A stretch of 64,000 bases of DNA from Oscillospiraceae bacterium (GTDB lineage: Bacteria; Bacillota; Clostridia; Oscillospirales; Ruminococcaceae), in assembly GCA_017427265.1 (NCBI GenBank), contig JAFRTG010000021.1:186001-250000 (forward strand). The letters run 5' to 3'. The position numbers and the translations under genes were made by a program. Under the pieces are notes generated by a model. It was not told the origin of the DNA, did not search any database, and worked only from the letters and a program-made list of their open reading frames with translations. Of the stretch, positions 9,741-17,731 are shown piece by piece. Numbering within the stretch: position 1 is the stretch's first letter; each line of letters starts with the position of its first letter.

Positions 9741-10484
9741 ATGGACAAGCAAAACCGTATTTTAATAGGGGACATAGGGGATCAGTTCGCAGTCAATGCA
9801 GCCTTTGCATTCCGGAAGGCCGGTGACTGGGCTGTCACACGCCGCCAGACGCATGAGGACATGCTGCGCTCACTCCGGTACGAGCATCCGGATGTTCTGA
9901 TCCTGAATCTGACCGTTCCGACCATGCATTTTCCGCATTTTGCCGAAAACGTGCTGCAGCTCTCGGATATCGAGATCGTGGCGCTGTTTCAGAAGAAGGA
10001 TCCGTATATGGAACGGCTGCTTTCTCAGCAGAATGTACACTGCATCAAATTCCCGGCGGACGGTTCCTCACTTGTCAGGGAGACGCACAGGATCTGCGGA
10101 CTTTCTGCCTCACATGCGCAGGATTATCCGACGGAGGATCCGGAGGTCGAGGTGACAAAGCTGCTCAGGAGCTTCGGGATTCCGGCCAATCTCCGCGGTT
10201 TCTATTATCTTCGCACAGCAATTCTCATTGCGGTGCAGAAGCCGAGCTGCAGCGGCATCATGATGAACCAGATCTATCCGGCTGTTGCGCAGGAGCTGCA
10301 CAGTACGCCGGCCCGCGTTGAGCGCGGCATCCGGCATGCGATCCTGCAGGCATGGGAGAATAACAACGGCTGTTTTAATATGTATTTCGGACCGGCGAGC
10401 AACCGCCGCATGACCAATTCCGAGTTCATTGCCTTTACTGTTGACTGGATCCGCACGGAGCGTGCCAGCAAGCTCTGCGGATAA
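9741..10484 (+). CDS. Spo0A-like regulator with a degenerate, non-phosphorylatable receiver domain
   Basis: The 247-residue product aligns by eye along its whole length with the canonical Spo0A encoded at 29334-30089. The C-terminal DNA-binding domain keeps the key pattern: IPANLRGFYYLRTAI, the recognition-helix region STPARVERGIRHAI and TNSEFIAF. The receiver domain has lost its chemistry. The acidic pair is D11-I12 instead of DD, the phosphoacceptor Asp56 is Asn56 (LILNL), the Lys before the conserved Pro is Phe104, and the Thr/Ser switch position is Ala or Leu. It should therefore not be activated by a standard phosphorelay. It probably binds 0A-type sites, perhaps including the tandem boxes upstream of itself. 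A hairpin follows at 10523-10554. Confidence 0.85.
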   Translation: MDKQNRILIGDIGDQFAVNAAFAFRKAGDWAVTRRQTHEDMLRSLRYEHPDVLILNLTVPTMHFPHFAENVLQLSDIEIVALFQKKDPYMERLLSQQNVHCIKFPADGSSLVRETHRICGLSASHAQDYPTEDPEVEVTKLLRSFGIPANLRGFYYLRTAILIAVQKPSCSGIMMNQIYPAVAQELHSTPARVERGIRHAILQAWENNNGCFNMYFGPASNRRMTNSEFIAFTVDWIRTERASKLCG

Positions 10485-10522
10485 AGCGGGCGAGCACTGC
10501 CCGAAGACTCAGACCAATCAAA

Positions 10523-10554
10523 TGCCCCGAAGCAATTTGAAGCGCTTCGGGGCA
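10523..10554 (+). terminator. Terminator-like hairpin after the Spo0A paralogue
   Basis: TGCCCCGAAG and CTTCGGGGCA form a perfect 10-bp stem with a 12-nt loop. Only a weak T tract follows, so efficiency is uncertain. The remaining gap to 10828 is A+T-rich and holds no clear promoter; a GCGGG/CCCGC hairpin at 10802-10816 touches the next ribosome site. Confidence 0.6.
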
Positions 10555-10828
10555 AAATGTTTATACGGGAATCTGTCTGAAACGGCGTATTTGCTGTTTT
10601 CCGCGAAAAAAGTCCGCAGTTCTGCACGGCAGGCACCCTGTTTTTTGTGCTCCGAAAAAATTTTTTTCAAAAACCGTAAGGATTTTTTCTTTCTCAGACG
10701 TATCATAAGTGTAAAGGGTAAGGCGCTGCCCGATATCACACACCGGAAATCAGACTTGAAAAAGAGAAAAACACATTTTCCGAACCGAAAATCTGAGAAA
10801 CGCGGGTACTGCCCGCAGGAGGTATATG

Positions 10829-12439
10829 ATGAAAGAGCACAAAATGATGAAAGCGATGCCGCTGACACTCGCGGCTATGATGATCTTTACAGGCTGCGGC
10901 CGGATGAATTACATGGCGACGGACACGATGATGAACGAAGGAAAGCAGGGAGCGGCCATGGACCGTGCTGCTTGTGAAGACAACTATGAAGCAGCGGCGG
11001 ACTGCGAAGCCGGCTTCAGCATGGATCCTGATTTCAATACGGAGGAATACAGTGCCATCACGGAAAACAGCTTCCGCAGTGCCGTTTCCGATCCGCTCTC
11101 CACGTTTTCGGCAGATGTCGATACCGCTTCCTATTCCAATCTGCGCCGGATGATCCGCGACGGACGGGCGGTTCCGGCTGATGCAGTCCGCATCGAGGAA
11201 ATGATTAACTATTTCCACTACCATTATCCGGAGCCGCAGGCGGGCGAACCGTTCTCCGTGACCACGGAGCTCGCTGACTGCCCGTGGAATCCCGATACCA
11301 AGCTCATGATGATCGGCATGAAGGCCAAGCAGATCGACCTGCAGGACCGCAAACCGATGAACCTCGTGTTCCTGATTGACGTCAGCGGATCAATGTATTC
11401 CGCCGATAAGCTGCCGCTGGTGCAGAAGTCCTTTGCGCTGCTGACAGAGGAGCTGACCGAGAAAGACCGGGTTTCCGTCGTGACCTATGCCGGTTCCGAC
11501 CGCGTGGAGCTTGAGGGCGCTTCCGGCAGCGACAAAATGCAGATCCGCGAAGCCATCGAGGCACTGGAAGCAGGCGGCTCTACGGCCGGTGCCGCGGGTA
11601 TCAATACCGCTTATGAAATTGCAAAGAAGTACTTCATTGAAGGCGGCAACAACCGTATCATTCTTGCAACGGACGGCGATCTGAATGTCGGCGTTTCCAG
11701 CGAGGCCGAGCTGAAAAAGCTCGTGACCAAGCAGCGCAAAAACGGCGTTTCCCTCTCTGTGCTCGGATTCGGCACCGGCAATATCAAGGACAACAAGATG
11801 GAAACGCTCGCAGATAACGGCAACGGAAACTATTCCTACATCGACAGCGAAGCGGAAGCAAAGCGCGTACTCGTCGAGGAGATGGGCGGCACGCTCGAAA
11901 CCGTCGCAAAGGACGTCAAATTCCAGGTCGAGTTCAATCCGGCATACATCAAGGGCTACCGGCTGATCGGTTACGAGAACAGAATGCTGGCTGCAGAGGA
12001 TTTTGCAGACGATTCCAAGGATGCAGGCGAGATCGGAGCGGGTCATACCGTGACCGCACTCTATGAAGTTGCAGATACCGCAAGCGCAATGGAATTTGTT
12101 TCCTCGGAGCTCAAATACAGCGAAAACCAGAATTCCGGAACGGAAAACGGCGAATACTGCACGGTTTCTGTCCGCTATAAGGAACCCGACGGCGACGAGA
12201 GCAAGCTGCTCAGCTATCCGGTTACCGCAGATGCTTATACGCAGAATATGAAGGACGATATGCGCTTTGCATCGGCCGTTGCGGCCTTCGGTCTGATTCT
12301 GCGCGACAGCGCGTACAAGGGCACAGTAAGCAAGGAGATGGTGCTCGGAATGATTACGGAGAATGACACTGCGAACGACCCGTACAAGGCTGAATTCACC
12401 GAGCTGGTCGAAAAGGCTTCGATGGCTCCGGCAGAGTGA
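10829..12439 (+). CDS. Lipoprotein with von Willebrand factor A domain (YfbK-like)
   Basis: The 536-residue product begins with a signal peptide and lipobox ending FTGC, so it should be lipid-anchored outside the membrane. The N-terminal region DTASYSNLRRMIRDGRAVP..RIEEMINYF is the typical leader domain of YfbK-type vWA proteins. The vWA domain follows with the MIDAS metal-site motif DVSGSM, and the conserved C-terminal domain of the family (DUF3520) ends the protein. The role of this family is not established; metal-dependent protein binding is expected. Two ATGs are adjacent; the second (10829) has 6 nt to AGGAGG. A strong terminator follows at 12496-12522. Confidence 0.87.
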   Translation: MKEHKMMKAMPLTLAAMMIFTGCGRMNYMATDTMMNEGKQGAAMDRAACEDNYEAAADCEAGFSMDPDFNTEEYSAITENSFRSAVSDPLSTFSADVDTASYSNLRRMIRDGRAVPADAVRIEEMINYFHYHYPEPQAGEPFSVTTELADCPWNPDTKLMMIGMKAKQIDLQDRKPMNLVFLIDVSGSMYSADKLPLVQKSFALLTEELTEKDRVSVVTYAGSDRVELEGASGSDKMQIREAIEALEAGGSTAGAAGINTAYEIAKKYFIEGGNNRIILATDGDLNVGVSSEAELKKLVTKQRKNGVSLSVLGFGTGNIKDNKMETLADNGNGNYSYIDSEAEAKRVLVEEMGGTLETVAKDVKFQVEFNPAYIKGYRLIGYENRMLAAEDFADDSKDAGEIGAGHTVTALYEVADTASAMEFVSSELKYSENQNSGTENGEYCTVSVRYKEPDGDESKLLSYPVTADAYTQNMKDDMRFASAVAAFGLILRDSAYKGTVSKEMVLGMITENDTANDPYKAEFTELVEKASMAPAE

Positions 12440-12495
12440 ACGCAGGAACAATGGCTGTACGTTGCTGATGACTCATGGTTACAGTTTGCAGAGAA

Positions 12496-12526
12496 AAGGC
12501 GCCGGTTTTGCACCGGCGCCTTATTC
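12496..12526 (+). terminator. Terminator of vWA lipoprotein gene
   Basis: AAGGCGCCGG, 7-nt loop, CCGGCGCCTT, then a T-containing tail. It lies directly before an intergenic repeat copy. Confidence 0.75.
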
Positions 12527-12530
12527 TGTC

Positions 12531-12632
12531 GATAAAGAGGTATCTCCGATGGATTGATCAGGGGGGGCTCACCCGCTTCGCTATGAGTTTGCGGGCAAAG
12601 CCCTCATTATCAATCATCGCGCAGCGATACCT
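12531..12632. repeat. Small intergenic repeat element, copy 1
   Basis: About 102 bp with near-identical ends and a variable middle compared with 15969-16074. Shared blocks are GGTATCTCCGATGGATTGAT at the left, GGGCAAAGCCCTCATTA in the right half and AATCATCGCGCAGCGATACC at the right. The two ends are imperfect inverted repeats of each other. Both copies lie between a terminator and the 3' end of a convergent gene. Confidence 0.75.
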
Positions 12633-12636
12633 TTTT

Positions 12637-13317
12637 TTATAGGACGTAGCGCAGAATTGCAATGGCCTGCAGCAGACTGCCGGCGTTCACAAACAGATGA
12701 AACACACCGTGCATATATCTGCGCTTCTTTCCAATGCCGTAGAACACGGCGCCGACTGTATAGCAGAGTCCGCCGCCGAGCAGCCACAGAAAACCCGGCA
12801 GTGTCAGCGCCCGGAGCGTCAAGCCGAGGATTGCCACAATCGCCCAGCCCATCGCCAGATAAAACACCATGCTGAGCTTTTTATACTTTTTCAGATCAAT
12901 GGCTGTCAGCGTCGCCGCTGCCATCGCGCAGCTCCATTCGATTCCGAATACGATCCATGCAGCGAGGGCAGATTCCTTCCGGATTGCCGTCAGCAGCACC
13001 GGCGTATAGGTTCCTGCAATCATGAAATAGATCGTGCAGTGGTCGATGACCTGCATCACCCGCTTGCCCGTTCCGTCCGGCAGTCCGTGATAGACGCTGG
13101 AGATTACAAACAGACAGCAGGTCAGAAATCCGTAGATGCTTCCGCTGGTGATTGCCCACGGATCCCGGTGTGCTGCGCCGATCAGTACGCTGCCGATCAG
13201 AATCAGCAGGCCGACCGCACCGCCGACGATATGCGTCACGGTATTCATGATTTCCTCGCCGCGGGTATAGTCCGGCAATGCCCGTTCCCGCAGCGGAATC
13301 CGCTTTGTTCCTGTCAT
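12637..13317 (-). CDS. Hemolysin III family integral membrane protein (PAQR/YqfA-like)
   Basis: A 226-residue protein with about seven membrane segments and the family's conserved sites: THIVGG in the first segment, SSVYHG in the third, IDHCTIYFMIAGTYTP in the next and MHGVFHLFVNAGS near the end. The conserved Ser, Asp and His residues form a predicted metal site of the PAQR superfamily. Bacterial members are called hemolysin III, but most have no shown hemolytic role. The ATG at 13317 follows AAAGGAGC. A promoter lies at 13349-13377. The 3' end abuts repeat copy 1. Confidence 0.9.
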   Translation of the reverse strand: MTGTKRIPLRERALPDYTRGEEIMNTVTHIVGGAVGLLILIGSVLIGAAHRDPWAITSGSIYGFLTCCLFVISSVYHGLPDGTGKRVMQVIDHCTIYFMIAGTYTPVLLTAIRKESALAAWIVFGIEWSCAMAAATLTAIDLKKYKKLSMVFYLAMGWAIVAILGLTLRALTLPGFLWLLGGGLCYTVGAVFYGIGKKRRYMHGVFHLFVNAGSLLQAIAILRYVL

Positions 13318-13348
13318 AAGAACCGCTCCTTTTCTGTTTTCTGTCCTT

Positions 13349-13377
13349 ATAATACCCGATTTCTTCATGGAAAGCAA
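13349..13377 (-). promoter_or_regulatory. Sigma-A promoter for hemolysin III-like gene
   Basis: Minus-strand TTGCTT, 17 nt, TATTAT, about 30 nt upstream of the start codon. Confidence 0.65.
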
Positions 13378-13435
13378 CCTACTTTCCGCAGAAGCACTCC
13401 ACGCAGAGGACACAGCGACTTTTTTCAGCTTCTGC

Positions 13436-13482
13436 GCGGATTCTACTTTTGGTGGAGTACGATTCTCTCCGGTAGAATCTGC
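13436..13482. repeat. Inverted repeat upstream of the ECF sigma promoter
   Basis: GCGGATTCTAC and GTAGAATCTGC match in 10 of 11 positions with a 25-nt spacer. It lies about 35 bp upstream of the sigma-gene -35, in the divergent control region with the hemolysin III-like gene, so it could be an operator. Confidence 0.4.
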
Positions 13483-13514
13483 AAATCTACCGTAGCCGTC
13501 TTCACAGCGCTGTC

Positions 13515-13543
13515 TTTACGGGATGCACAATCTGTGCTATAAT
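13515..13543 (+). promoter_or_regulatory. Promoter for ECF sigma/anti-sigma pair
   Basis: TTTACG, 17 nt, TATAAT. About 135 nt of leader follow, including a hairpin GAGAGG-6 nt-CCTCTC at 13634-13651. Confidence 0.65.
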
Positions 13544-13683
13544 AAAACAGAGTTTGTTCTGAAGGAAATCCCTCCGAAAAAATTTTTTTCGCAAACATGT
13601 GACGCGGACGGCCGCGCTGTCGTCAGAATAGGCAGAGAGGAGACAGCCTCTCCGCACAATCTTTCATGACAGGAAGTGATATT

Positions 13684-14250
13684 ATGCAGCCAATGGATGA
13701 CGGGGACATTCTGGAGCTGTATCAGCAGCGCGATCAGCGCGCGATCAGCGAAACGCAGCAGAAATTCGGCGGACTCTGTATGCAGATGGCATGCAGCCTG
13801 ACCGGAAGCCGGCAGGATGCTGAGGAATGCCTCAACGATGCACTGCTCCGTCTCTGGGAGAATATTCCGCCTGCACAGCCGCAGAGTCTCGGCGGCTATC
13901 TGATGACCGTCTGCCGGAATCTTGCACTCGACTGCCGAAAACTCCGGTTCCGCGAAAAACGCGGCAGCGGTCAGAACAGTCTCAATCTGGATGAGCTTGC
14001 GGAATGCATCGCTTCAAAGGAACATCCGGAGGAGACCTTTGACAAGCGCGCGCTCAGCGAGGCGATCGGCCGCTTTCTCGATACACAGCCCGCGGAGGCG
14101 CGCGTCATGTTCGTGATGCGATACTGGTCCTGCCTTTCCGTGCAGGAGGTCGCAAAGGAATGCGGCGCAGGAGAAAGCAAGGTCAAAATGACGCTTCTGC
14201 GCACGCGGAACAAGCTCAGGGAATTTCTGGAACAGGAGGGATACCGATGA
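13684..14250 (+). CDS. ECF-type RNA polymerase sigma factor
   Basis: The 188-residue protein has region 2 (about 15-90, with DAEECLNDALLRLWENIPP and YLMTVCRNLALD) and region 4 (about 125-185, with RYWSCLSVQEVAKECGAGESKVKMTLLRTRNKLREFL, the helix-turn-helix that reads the -35). It should direct polymerase to a stress or surface-signal regulon. The ATG at 13684 is 8 nt after AGGAAG; an ATG six codons earlier lacks a ribosome site. The stop overlaps the next start as ATGA, which ties it to the membrane protein that probably acts as its anti-sigma factor. It resembles the sigma factor at 60335-60892. Confidence 0.9.
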   Translation: MQPMDDGDILELYQQRDQRAISETQQKFGGLCMQMACSLTGSRQDAEECLNDALLRLWENIPPAQPQSLGGYLMTVCRNLALDCRKLRFREKRGSGQNSLNLDELAECIASKEHPEETFDKRALSEAIGRFLDTQPAEARVMFVMRYWSCLSVQEVAKECGAGESKVKMTLLRTRNKLREFLEQEGYR

Positions 14251-15923
14251 ACGAACAGGATATTTTTGATATTATGAGCGGCCTGCCGGAAAAGCATATC
14301 GCGGAAGCCGCAGAATGGAAATACCGGCACAAAACAGATGCGAACGGAACCGGCAATGAGATTGACACGCTCTTTACGCACGCTGCAGAACAGAAAGCAT
14401 CCCGCCCGAAGCCGCCGGAAAAGACAATTTCACGGGTCAGTGCTCCGCCGGAGATGCAGGGCAGCAGCGTAGCCGCGGAAGTACAGCCGAACATCATGCG
14501 GCATTCCGTCATAGGTCTGACTGCAATCGCAGCGGCACTTGTGCTGGCTGTCGGCGGCATTGTGCTGAAGCTGCACAGCGACCGCAGTGCAATCACGGAT
14601 CCCGGCACGGCAGCAAGCACTGAATACACCGTGACAAGCGATCCGGCCGTATCAGATTCTGATTCACTGACACACAATACCACCACCGATACAGGCGAGC
14701 AGGACGAGGCAGACATGACCACAACGACCGTCACATTTGCCGCAGACAGCGAGCCAGTCGTGCATCGTGAGGACGATACTGTTGCACCGGGCGAGCTGAA
14801 CTTCCTCGGCGGACACGGCAAGCTGTATCCGATCGTTCCCGGCAATTCTTACGGCATTGCATGTATCGCAGACGAAGACAACTGGTATATCAACGGCAAC
14901 CGCCGCATCAGCAAGACGACCCGTGATGCGAACGGAAATCCCGTGGAGGAGCTGCTCTGTCAGGTGGCGGGCTGCTCGCATACCAATGAGGAGGACTGCC
15001 TTGTCGCACAGTACGGCAACCGTCTGATCGTCGGTCAGGATGAGGTTTACTACTGGGACACAAATGAGCTTTCTTTTATAAAGGGCGGCATGGGAACGTT
15101 CAAGCGGATCCTCTCCGACGGCTCCATGGAGACTGTCATTCCGGCACCGGTTAAGTTCTCTGGTTCACAAAACGGCATCGTATCCCAGGTATATTTCACT
15201 TCCGTCATGGCGCTCGGCGATACCGGCATTTACTACGTAGAAGCAAACATGTCGGACAGTGAGCATTTCCGGAATATGCGCATCCTTGCAGACAGCAGAA
15301 CCGGCGATATCATGGAGCTCAGTGACGGATTCCACTCAGCGTCCCCCGCACAGTATGATGAAAAGACCGGTCACCTCTTCCTGTTTGAAACCTATGAAAA
15401 CCAGCGGAAGATCAACGGCCGTGTCAATGCAGCAGGCGAGATTATCACTGACAGCGAAACAAGATATAATCCCGGAATCTGCGAGATCGACATCTACACG
15501 GGCGAAGAAATCGCACGGCATGAGGTGCGTTCTGAGAGTTCGTGGTGTGTACACAACGGCGAACTGCATATGATCTCCGCGCCGCAGGAAGCGGCGCGCA
15601 ACAGCACTGTTGACTGGTACAGCATTGATCTTGCGACAGGAGAAAAAAAGCTGATTCTGAAGGACTGCCATTTCAATTCGATCATGTCCTGCGGCGGTCA
15701 TGTTTATGCAGCAAAACATGCAGCTGTCGGCAATGATGCGATTGTCAGAACAGAGCAGCAGGACTGGGAAACCTGTACCAAGATAAGCATTGTCATGGAA
15801 ACTTCCGGCATCATTCATTCGCTCATGCCGGCTGTGAACGATGAACTGCTGGTCATGCTGACGGACACCGGCATTCCGTTTGCCGTCCTGCCCGACGGCA
15901 GCTCCGTCCAGATCACATATTAA
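14247..15923 (+). CDS. Putative membrane anti-sigma factor with extracytoplasmic propeller-like sensor domain
   Basis: The 558-residue product has a cytoplasmic part (about 1-85) beginning MNEQDIFDIMSGLPEKHIAEA, one membrane segment (about 90-113), a Thr/Ser/Asp-rich linker (about 120-175) and a large outer domain. The outer domain has repeated short blades such as WYINGNRR, DEVYYWD, DTGIYYVE and DWYSIDLATGEKKLI, suggestive of a beta-propeller. It also contains a CQVAGCSHTNEEDC cysteine cluster that I recall from propeller-like proteins of gut Firmicutes. Translational overlap with the ECF sigma gene suggests it binds that factor, although no classical zinc anti-sigma motif is seen. What it senses is unknown. 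A 12-bp terminator follows. Confidence 0.7.
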   Translation: MNEQDIFDIMSGLPEKHIAEAAEWKYRHKTDANGTGNEIDTLFTHAAEQKASRPKPPEKTISRVSAPPEMQGSSVAAEVQPNIMRHSVIGLTAIAAALVLAVGGIVLKLHSDRSAITDPGTAASTEYTVTSDPAVSDSDSLTHNTTTDTGEQDEADMTTTTVTFAADSEPVVHREDDTVAPGELNFLGGHGKLYPIVPGNSYGIACIADEDNWYINGNRRISKTTRDANGNPVEELLCQVAGCSHTNEEDCLVAQYGNRLIVGQDEVYYWDTNELSFIKGGMGTFKRILSDGSMETVIPAPVKFSGSQNGIVSQVYFTSVMALGDTGIYYVEANMSDSEHFRNMRILADSRTGDIMELSDGFHSASPAQYDEKTGHLFLFETYENQRKINGRVNAAGEIITDSETRYNPGICEIDIYTGEEIARHEVRSESSWCVHNGELHMISAPQEAARNSTVDWYSIDLATGEKKLILKDCHFNSIMSCGGHVYAAKHAAVGNDAIVRTEQQDWETCTKISIVMETSGIIHSLMPAVNDELLVMLTDTGIPFAVLPDGSSVQITY

Positions 15924-15931
15924 AGTAAAAA

Positions 15932-15966
15932 GAGGCGCTGATTGGTGAAATCAGCGCCTCAGTCTT
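15932..15966 (+). terminator. Terminator of sigma/anti-sigma operon
   Basis: GAGGCGCTGATT and AATCAGCGCCTC form a perfect 12-bp stem with a 5-nt loop, followed by a short T-rich tail. Repeat copy 2 begins three bases later. Confidence 0.8.
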
Positions 15967-15968
15967 TC

Positions 15969-16074
15969 GATAAAGCGGTATCTCCGATGGATTGATAATG
16001 GGGTCTGGGGATACGTCCCCAGCGGGAGTCAGAGGGCAAAGCCCTCATTAGAAATCATCGCGCAGCGATACCTT
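15969..16074. repeat. Small intergenic repeat element, copy 2
   Basis: About 106 bp. Ends match copy 1 at 12531-12632 almost base for base, while the middle differs and here holds a CTGGGG/CCCCAG hairpin and a GAGGGC/GCCCTC hairpin. It ends 3 bp before the nadA stop codon. Confidence 0.75.
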
Positions 16075-16076
16075 AA

Positions 16077-16994
16077 TTACCCGCCGTAAGCGAGCATTTC
16101 GTCGATGCATCTGCGTGCCTGCGCGATGGTTTCGGCGTCCATTTCGATTTCCCTGCCGCTGGTGCCGCAGACGCAGTCATAGACGTCGCCGAGTGTGGTC
16201 AGGCGCATATTGTGACAGACGCATTCCTTCGAGAGCGGATAGAATTTCTTGCCGGGGCAGCTGAACTGCAGATGCTGCACAATGCTGCTTTCCGTGCCGA
16301 TGATGAACTCCTTGGCATCGCTCTTTTCCGCGTAGCTCATGATGCCGGTTGTGCTGCCTGCATAATCGGCAAGCGCAGTGACCTCAGGTCTGCACTCAGG
16401 ATGCACCAGCAGCAGGGCATCCGGATGCGCTGCCTTTGCGGCCTGTGCTTCCGCCGCAGTGATGCGCGCATGGGTGGGACATCCGCCGTTCAGCAGCTCG
16501 ATCTGCTTTTCCGGAACCTGCTTTCTGACCCAGTCGCCGAGGTTGCAGTCTGGAATAAACAGGATCTTGTCATAGGGCAGTGCGCGGATGATTTTTACGG
16601 CAGAGGAGGATGTGACGGCGACATCGCAGACGGTTTTCAGTTCTGCGGTCGTATTGATATAGGCAACGACCTTGTAACCGGGGTTCTTTTCGCGGTATCT
16701 GAGGATCATATCCCGATCCATCTGCTCTGCCATCGGACACCCTGCACCGTCATGTGCAAGCAGAACACGCTTCTGCGGCGAGAGCATCTTGACGGTTTCC
16801 GCCATGAACTGCACGCCGCACATGATGACGGTCTCCGCATCGGATTTTGCAGCCTGCTGCGTCAGCCCGAACGAATCGCCGATGAAGTCCGCAACCTCCC
16901 AGATATCATGCGTCTGATAGGCATGAACGAGAATGCAGATGTTCTTTTCTTTTTTCAGCCGGATTATTTCCTGCTGCATTTCATATGTTGTCAT
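16077..16994 (-). CDS. nadA: Quinolinate synthase NadA
   Basis: NadA condenses iminoaspartate with dihydroxyacetone phosphate to quinolinate in de novo NAD synthesis, using a [4Fe-4S] cluster. The 305-residue protein has the family blocks ILVHAYQ, VADFIGDS, CGVQFMAE and GAGCPMA (C86, the first cluster ligand), then HPEC and CVCGTSG near the C terminus, which supply the other cluster cysteines. The ATG at 16994 is preceded by AAAAGGAGG. nadB and nadC are not next to it. A promoter lies at 17045-17073, and the 3' end touches repeat copy 2. Confidence 0.95.
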   Translation of the reverse strand: MTTYEMQQEIIRLKKEKNICILVHAYQTHDIWEVADFIGDSFGLTQQAAKSDAETVIMCGVQFMAETVKMLSPQKRVLLAHDGAGCPMAEQMDRDMILRYREKNPGYKVVAYINTTAELKTVCDVAVTSSSAVKIIRALPYDKILFIPDCNLGDWVRKQVPEKQIELLNGGCPTHARITAAEAQAAKAAHPDALLLVHPECRPEVTALADYAGSTTGIMSYAEKSDAKEFIIGTESSIVQHLQFSCPGKKFYPLSKECVCHNMRLTTLGDVYDCVCGTSGREIEMDAETIAQARRCIDEMLAYGG

Positions 16995-17044
16995 AGCGGC
17001 AACCTCCTTTTCGGATCGCGTGGGTATCCGGATTGTTCAGAACT

Positions 17045-17073
17045 ATTATACCACAAACCTGCCTGAATTGCAA
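17045..17073 (-). promoter_or_regulatory. Sigma-A promoter for nadA
   Basis: Minus-strand TTGCAA, 17 nt, TATAAT, about 50 nt upstream of nadA. The next 190 bp up to 17263 are A+T-rich and show no feature. Confidence 0.75.
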
Positions 17074-17263
17074 GCCGGCAGCGCAGCGTGCAGGTTCCTG
17101 CCGGAGCCTTCGCAATGAAATTGCCCGGATCAGAGGATTTTGCACGAAAATTTAACAAGCAGTAATAAAAATCAGTGTACTGCAAATAGATATTACAGGT
17201 CGTAATAATGTGTTTGCCGTGTACCATATGTTTTTTCTTATGCCCTCCATCAAAAAAACCTAT

Positions 17264-17292
17264 TTGCATTTTTTATAAAAATGTGCTATCAT
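17264..17292 (+). promoter_or_regulatory. Promoter for CBM22-dockerin-CE4 gene
   Basis: TTGCAT, 17 nt, TATCAT, with predicted RNA start near 17300. That leaves a leader of about 430 nt before the start codon. Confidence 0.65.
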
Positions 17293-17299
17293 GTATACA

Positions 17300-17731
17300 A
17301 GAGATTCAACACACCGTTGAAGTCTGCCTGTGCAACCGCGGCTGAACCGGAGCACACTGCGCAGCCACCCCCTTCAGGCTGTACAGCTGAATCTATCACT
17401 GCAAGCGGATACAGGCCATAAAAATTGAACTGATGATTTCTGTTCCGGCACAGTCCGGAGCATCTGATGCGGCAGAACCGACGGTTTGCCGCTCCCGGTC
17501 GGAAATCAGCTGACCGGGGAGCCAATATATGTTCCCCCTAAGTGGCAGCGTCGGGACGAGATCTGATCCCGGCTCGGCGCTCCACTCTCTTTTTTCGTCC
17601 GGTGCAGGGCGGCAGAAATCCAGTCAGTTCGGTTCCCTTCAGGAGCCGCAGAAGAGAGAAAGAGCCTGCATTTTGCAGGCGCAAATCAAACCATAGGGTC
17701 AAATTATTGATTTCAAAAAGGGGTATTTGCT
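17300..17731 (+). ncRNA. Long structured 5' leader of unknown class
   Basis: No credible reading frame fills these 432 nt, yet many complementary segments are visible. GATTCA near 17303 can pair with TGAATC near 17389; inside it TGAAG pairs with CTTCA and TGTGC with GCACA, giving a nested first domain. In a second domain TGATTTC (near 17434) pairs with GAAATCA (near 17501) around CCGAC/GTCGG. GGGGA/TCCCC and GTCGGGA/TCCCGGC hairpins follow, the last before CTCTCTTTTTT (17585-17595), and a GCCTGC/GCAGGC hairpin comes late. I compared it by memory with cobalamin, SAM, c-di-GMP, c-di-AMP, glycine, T-box and other classes and found no match. It could be a cis-regulatory leader or a processed RNA. 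Confidence 0.4.

Noticed and set aside
10678-10706. Promoter before the vWA lipoprotein gene
   Set aside because: TATCAT is present but the matching -35 region reads AAGGAT, too far from consensus.
17300-17400. Cobalamin, c-di-GMP or glycine riboswitch in the CE4 leader
   Set aside because: Core sequence boxes of those classes are absent; only general hairpins are seen.
17421-17510. CTGATGA and GAAA in the CE4 leader, as in a hammerhead ribozyme
   Set aside because: The bases after CTGATGA and before GAAA do not pair to form stem II, so the core cannot form.
17289-17525. 78-codon minus-strand frame in the CE4 leader
   Set aside because: No ribosome site, no recognisable protein, and it lies opposite a promoter-driven leader.
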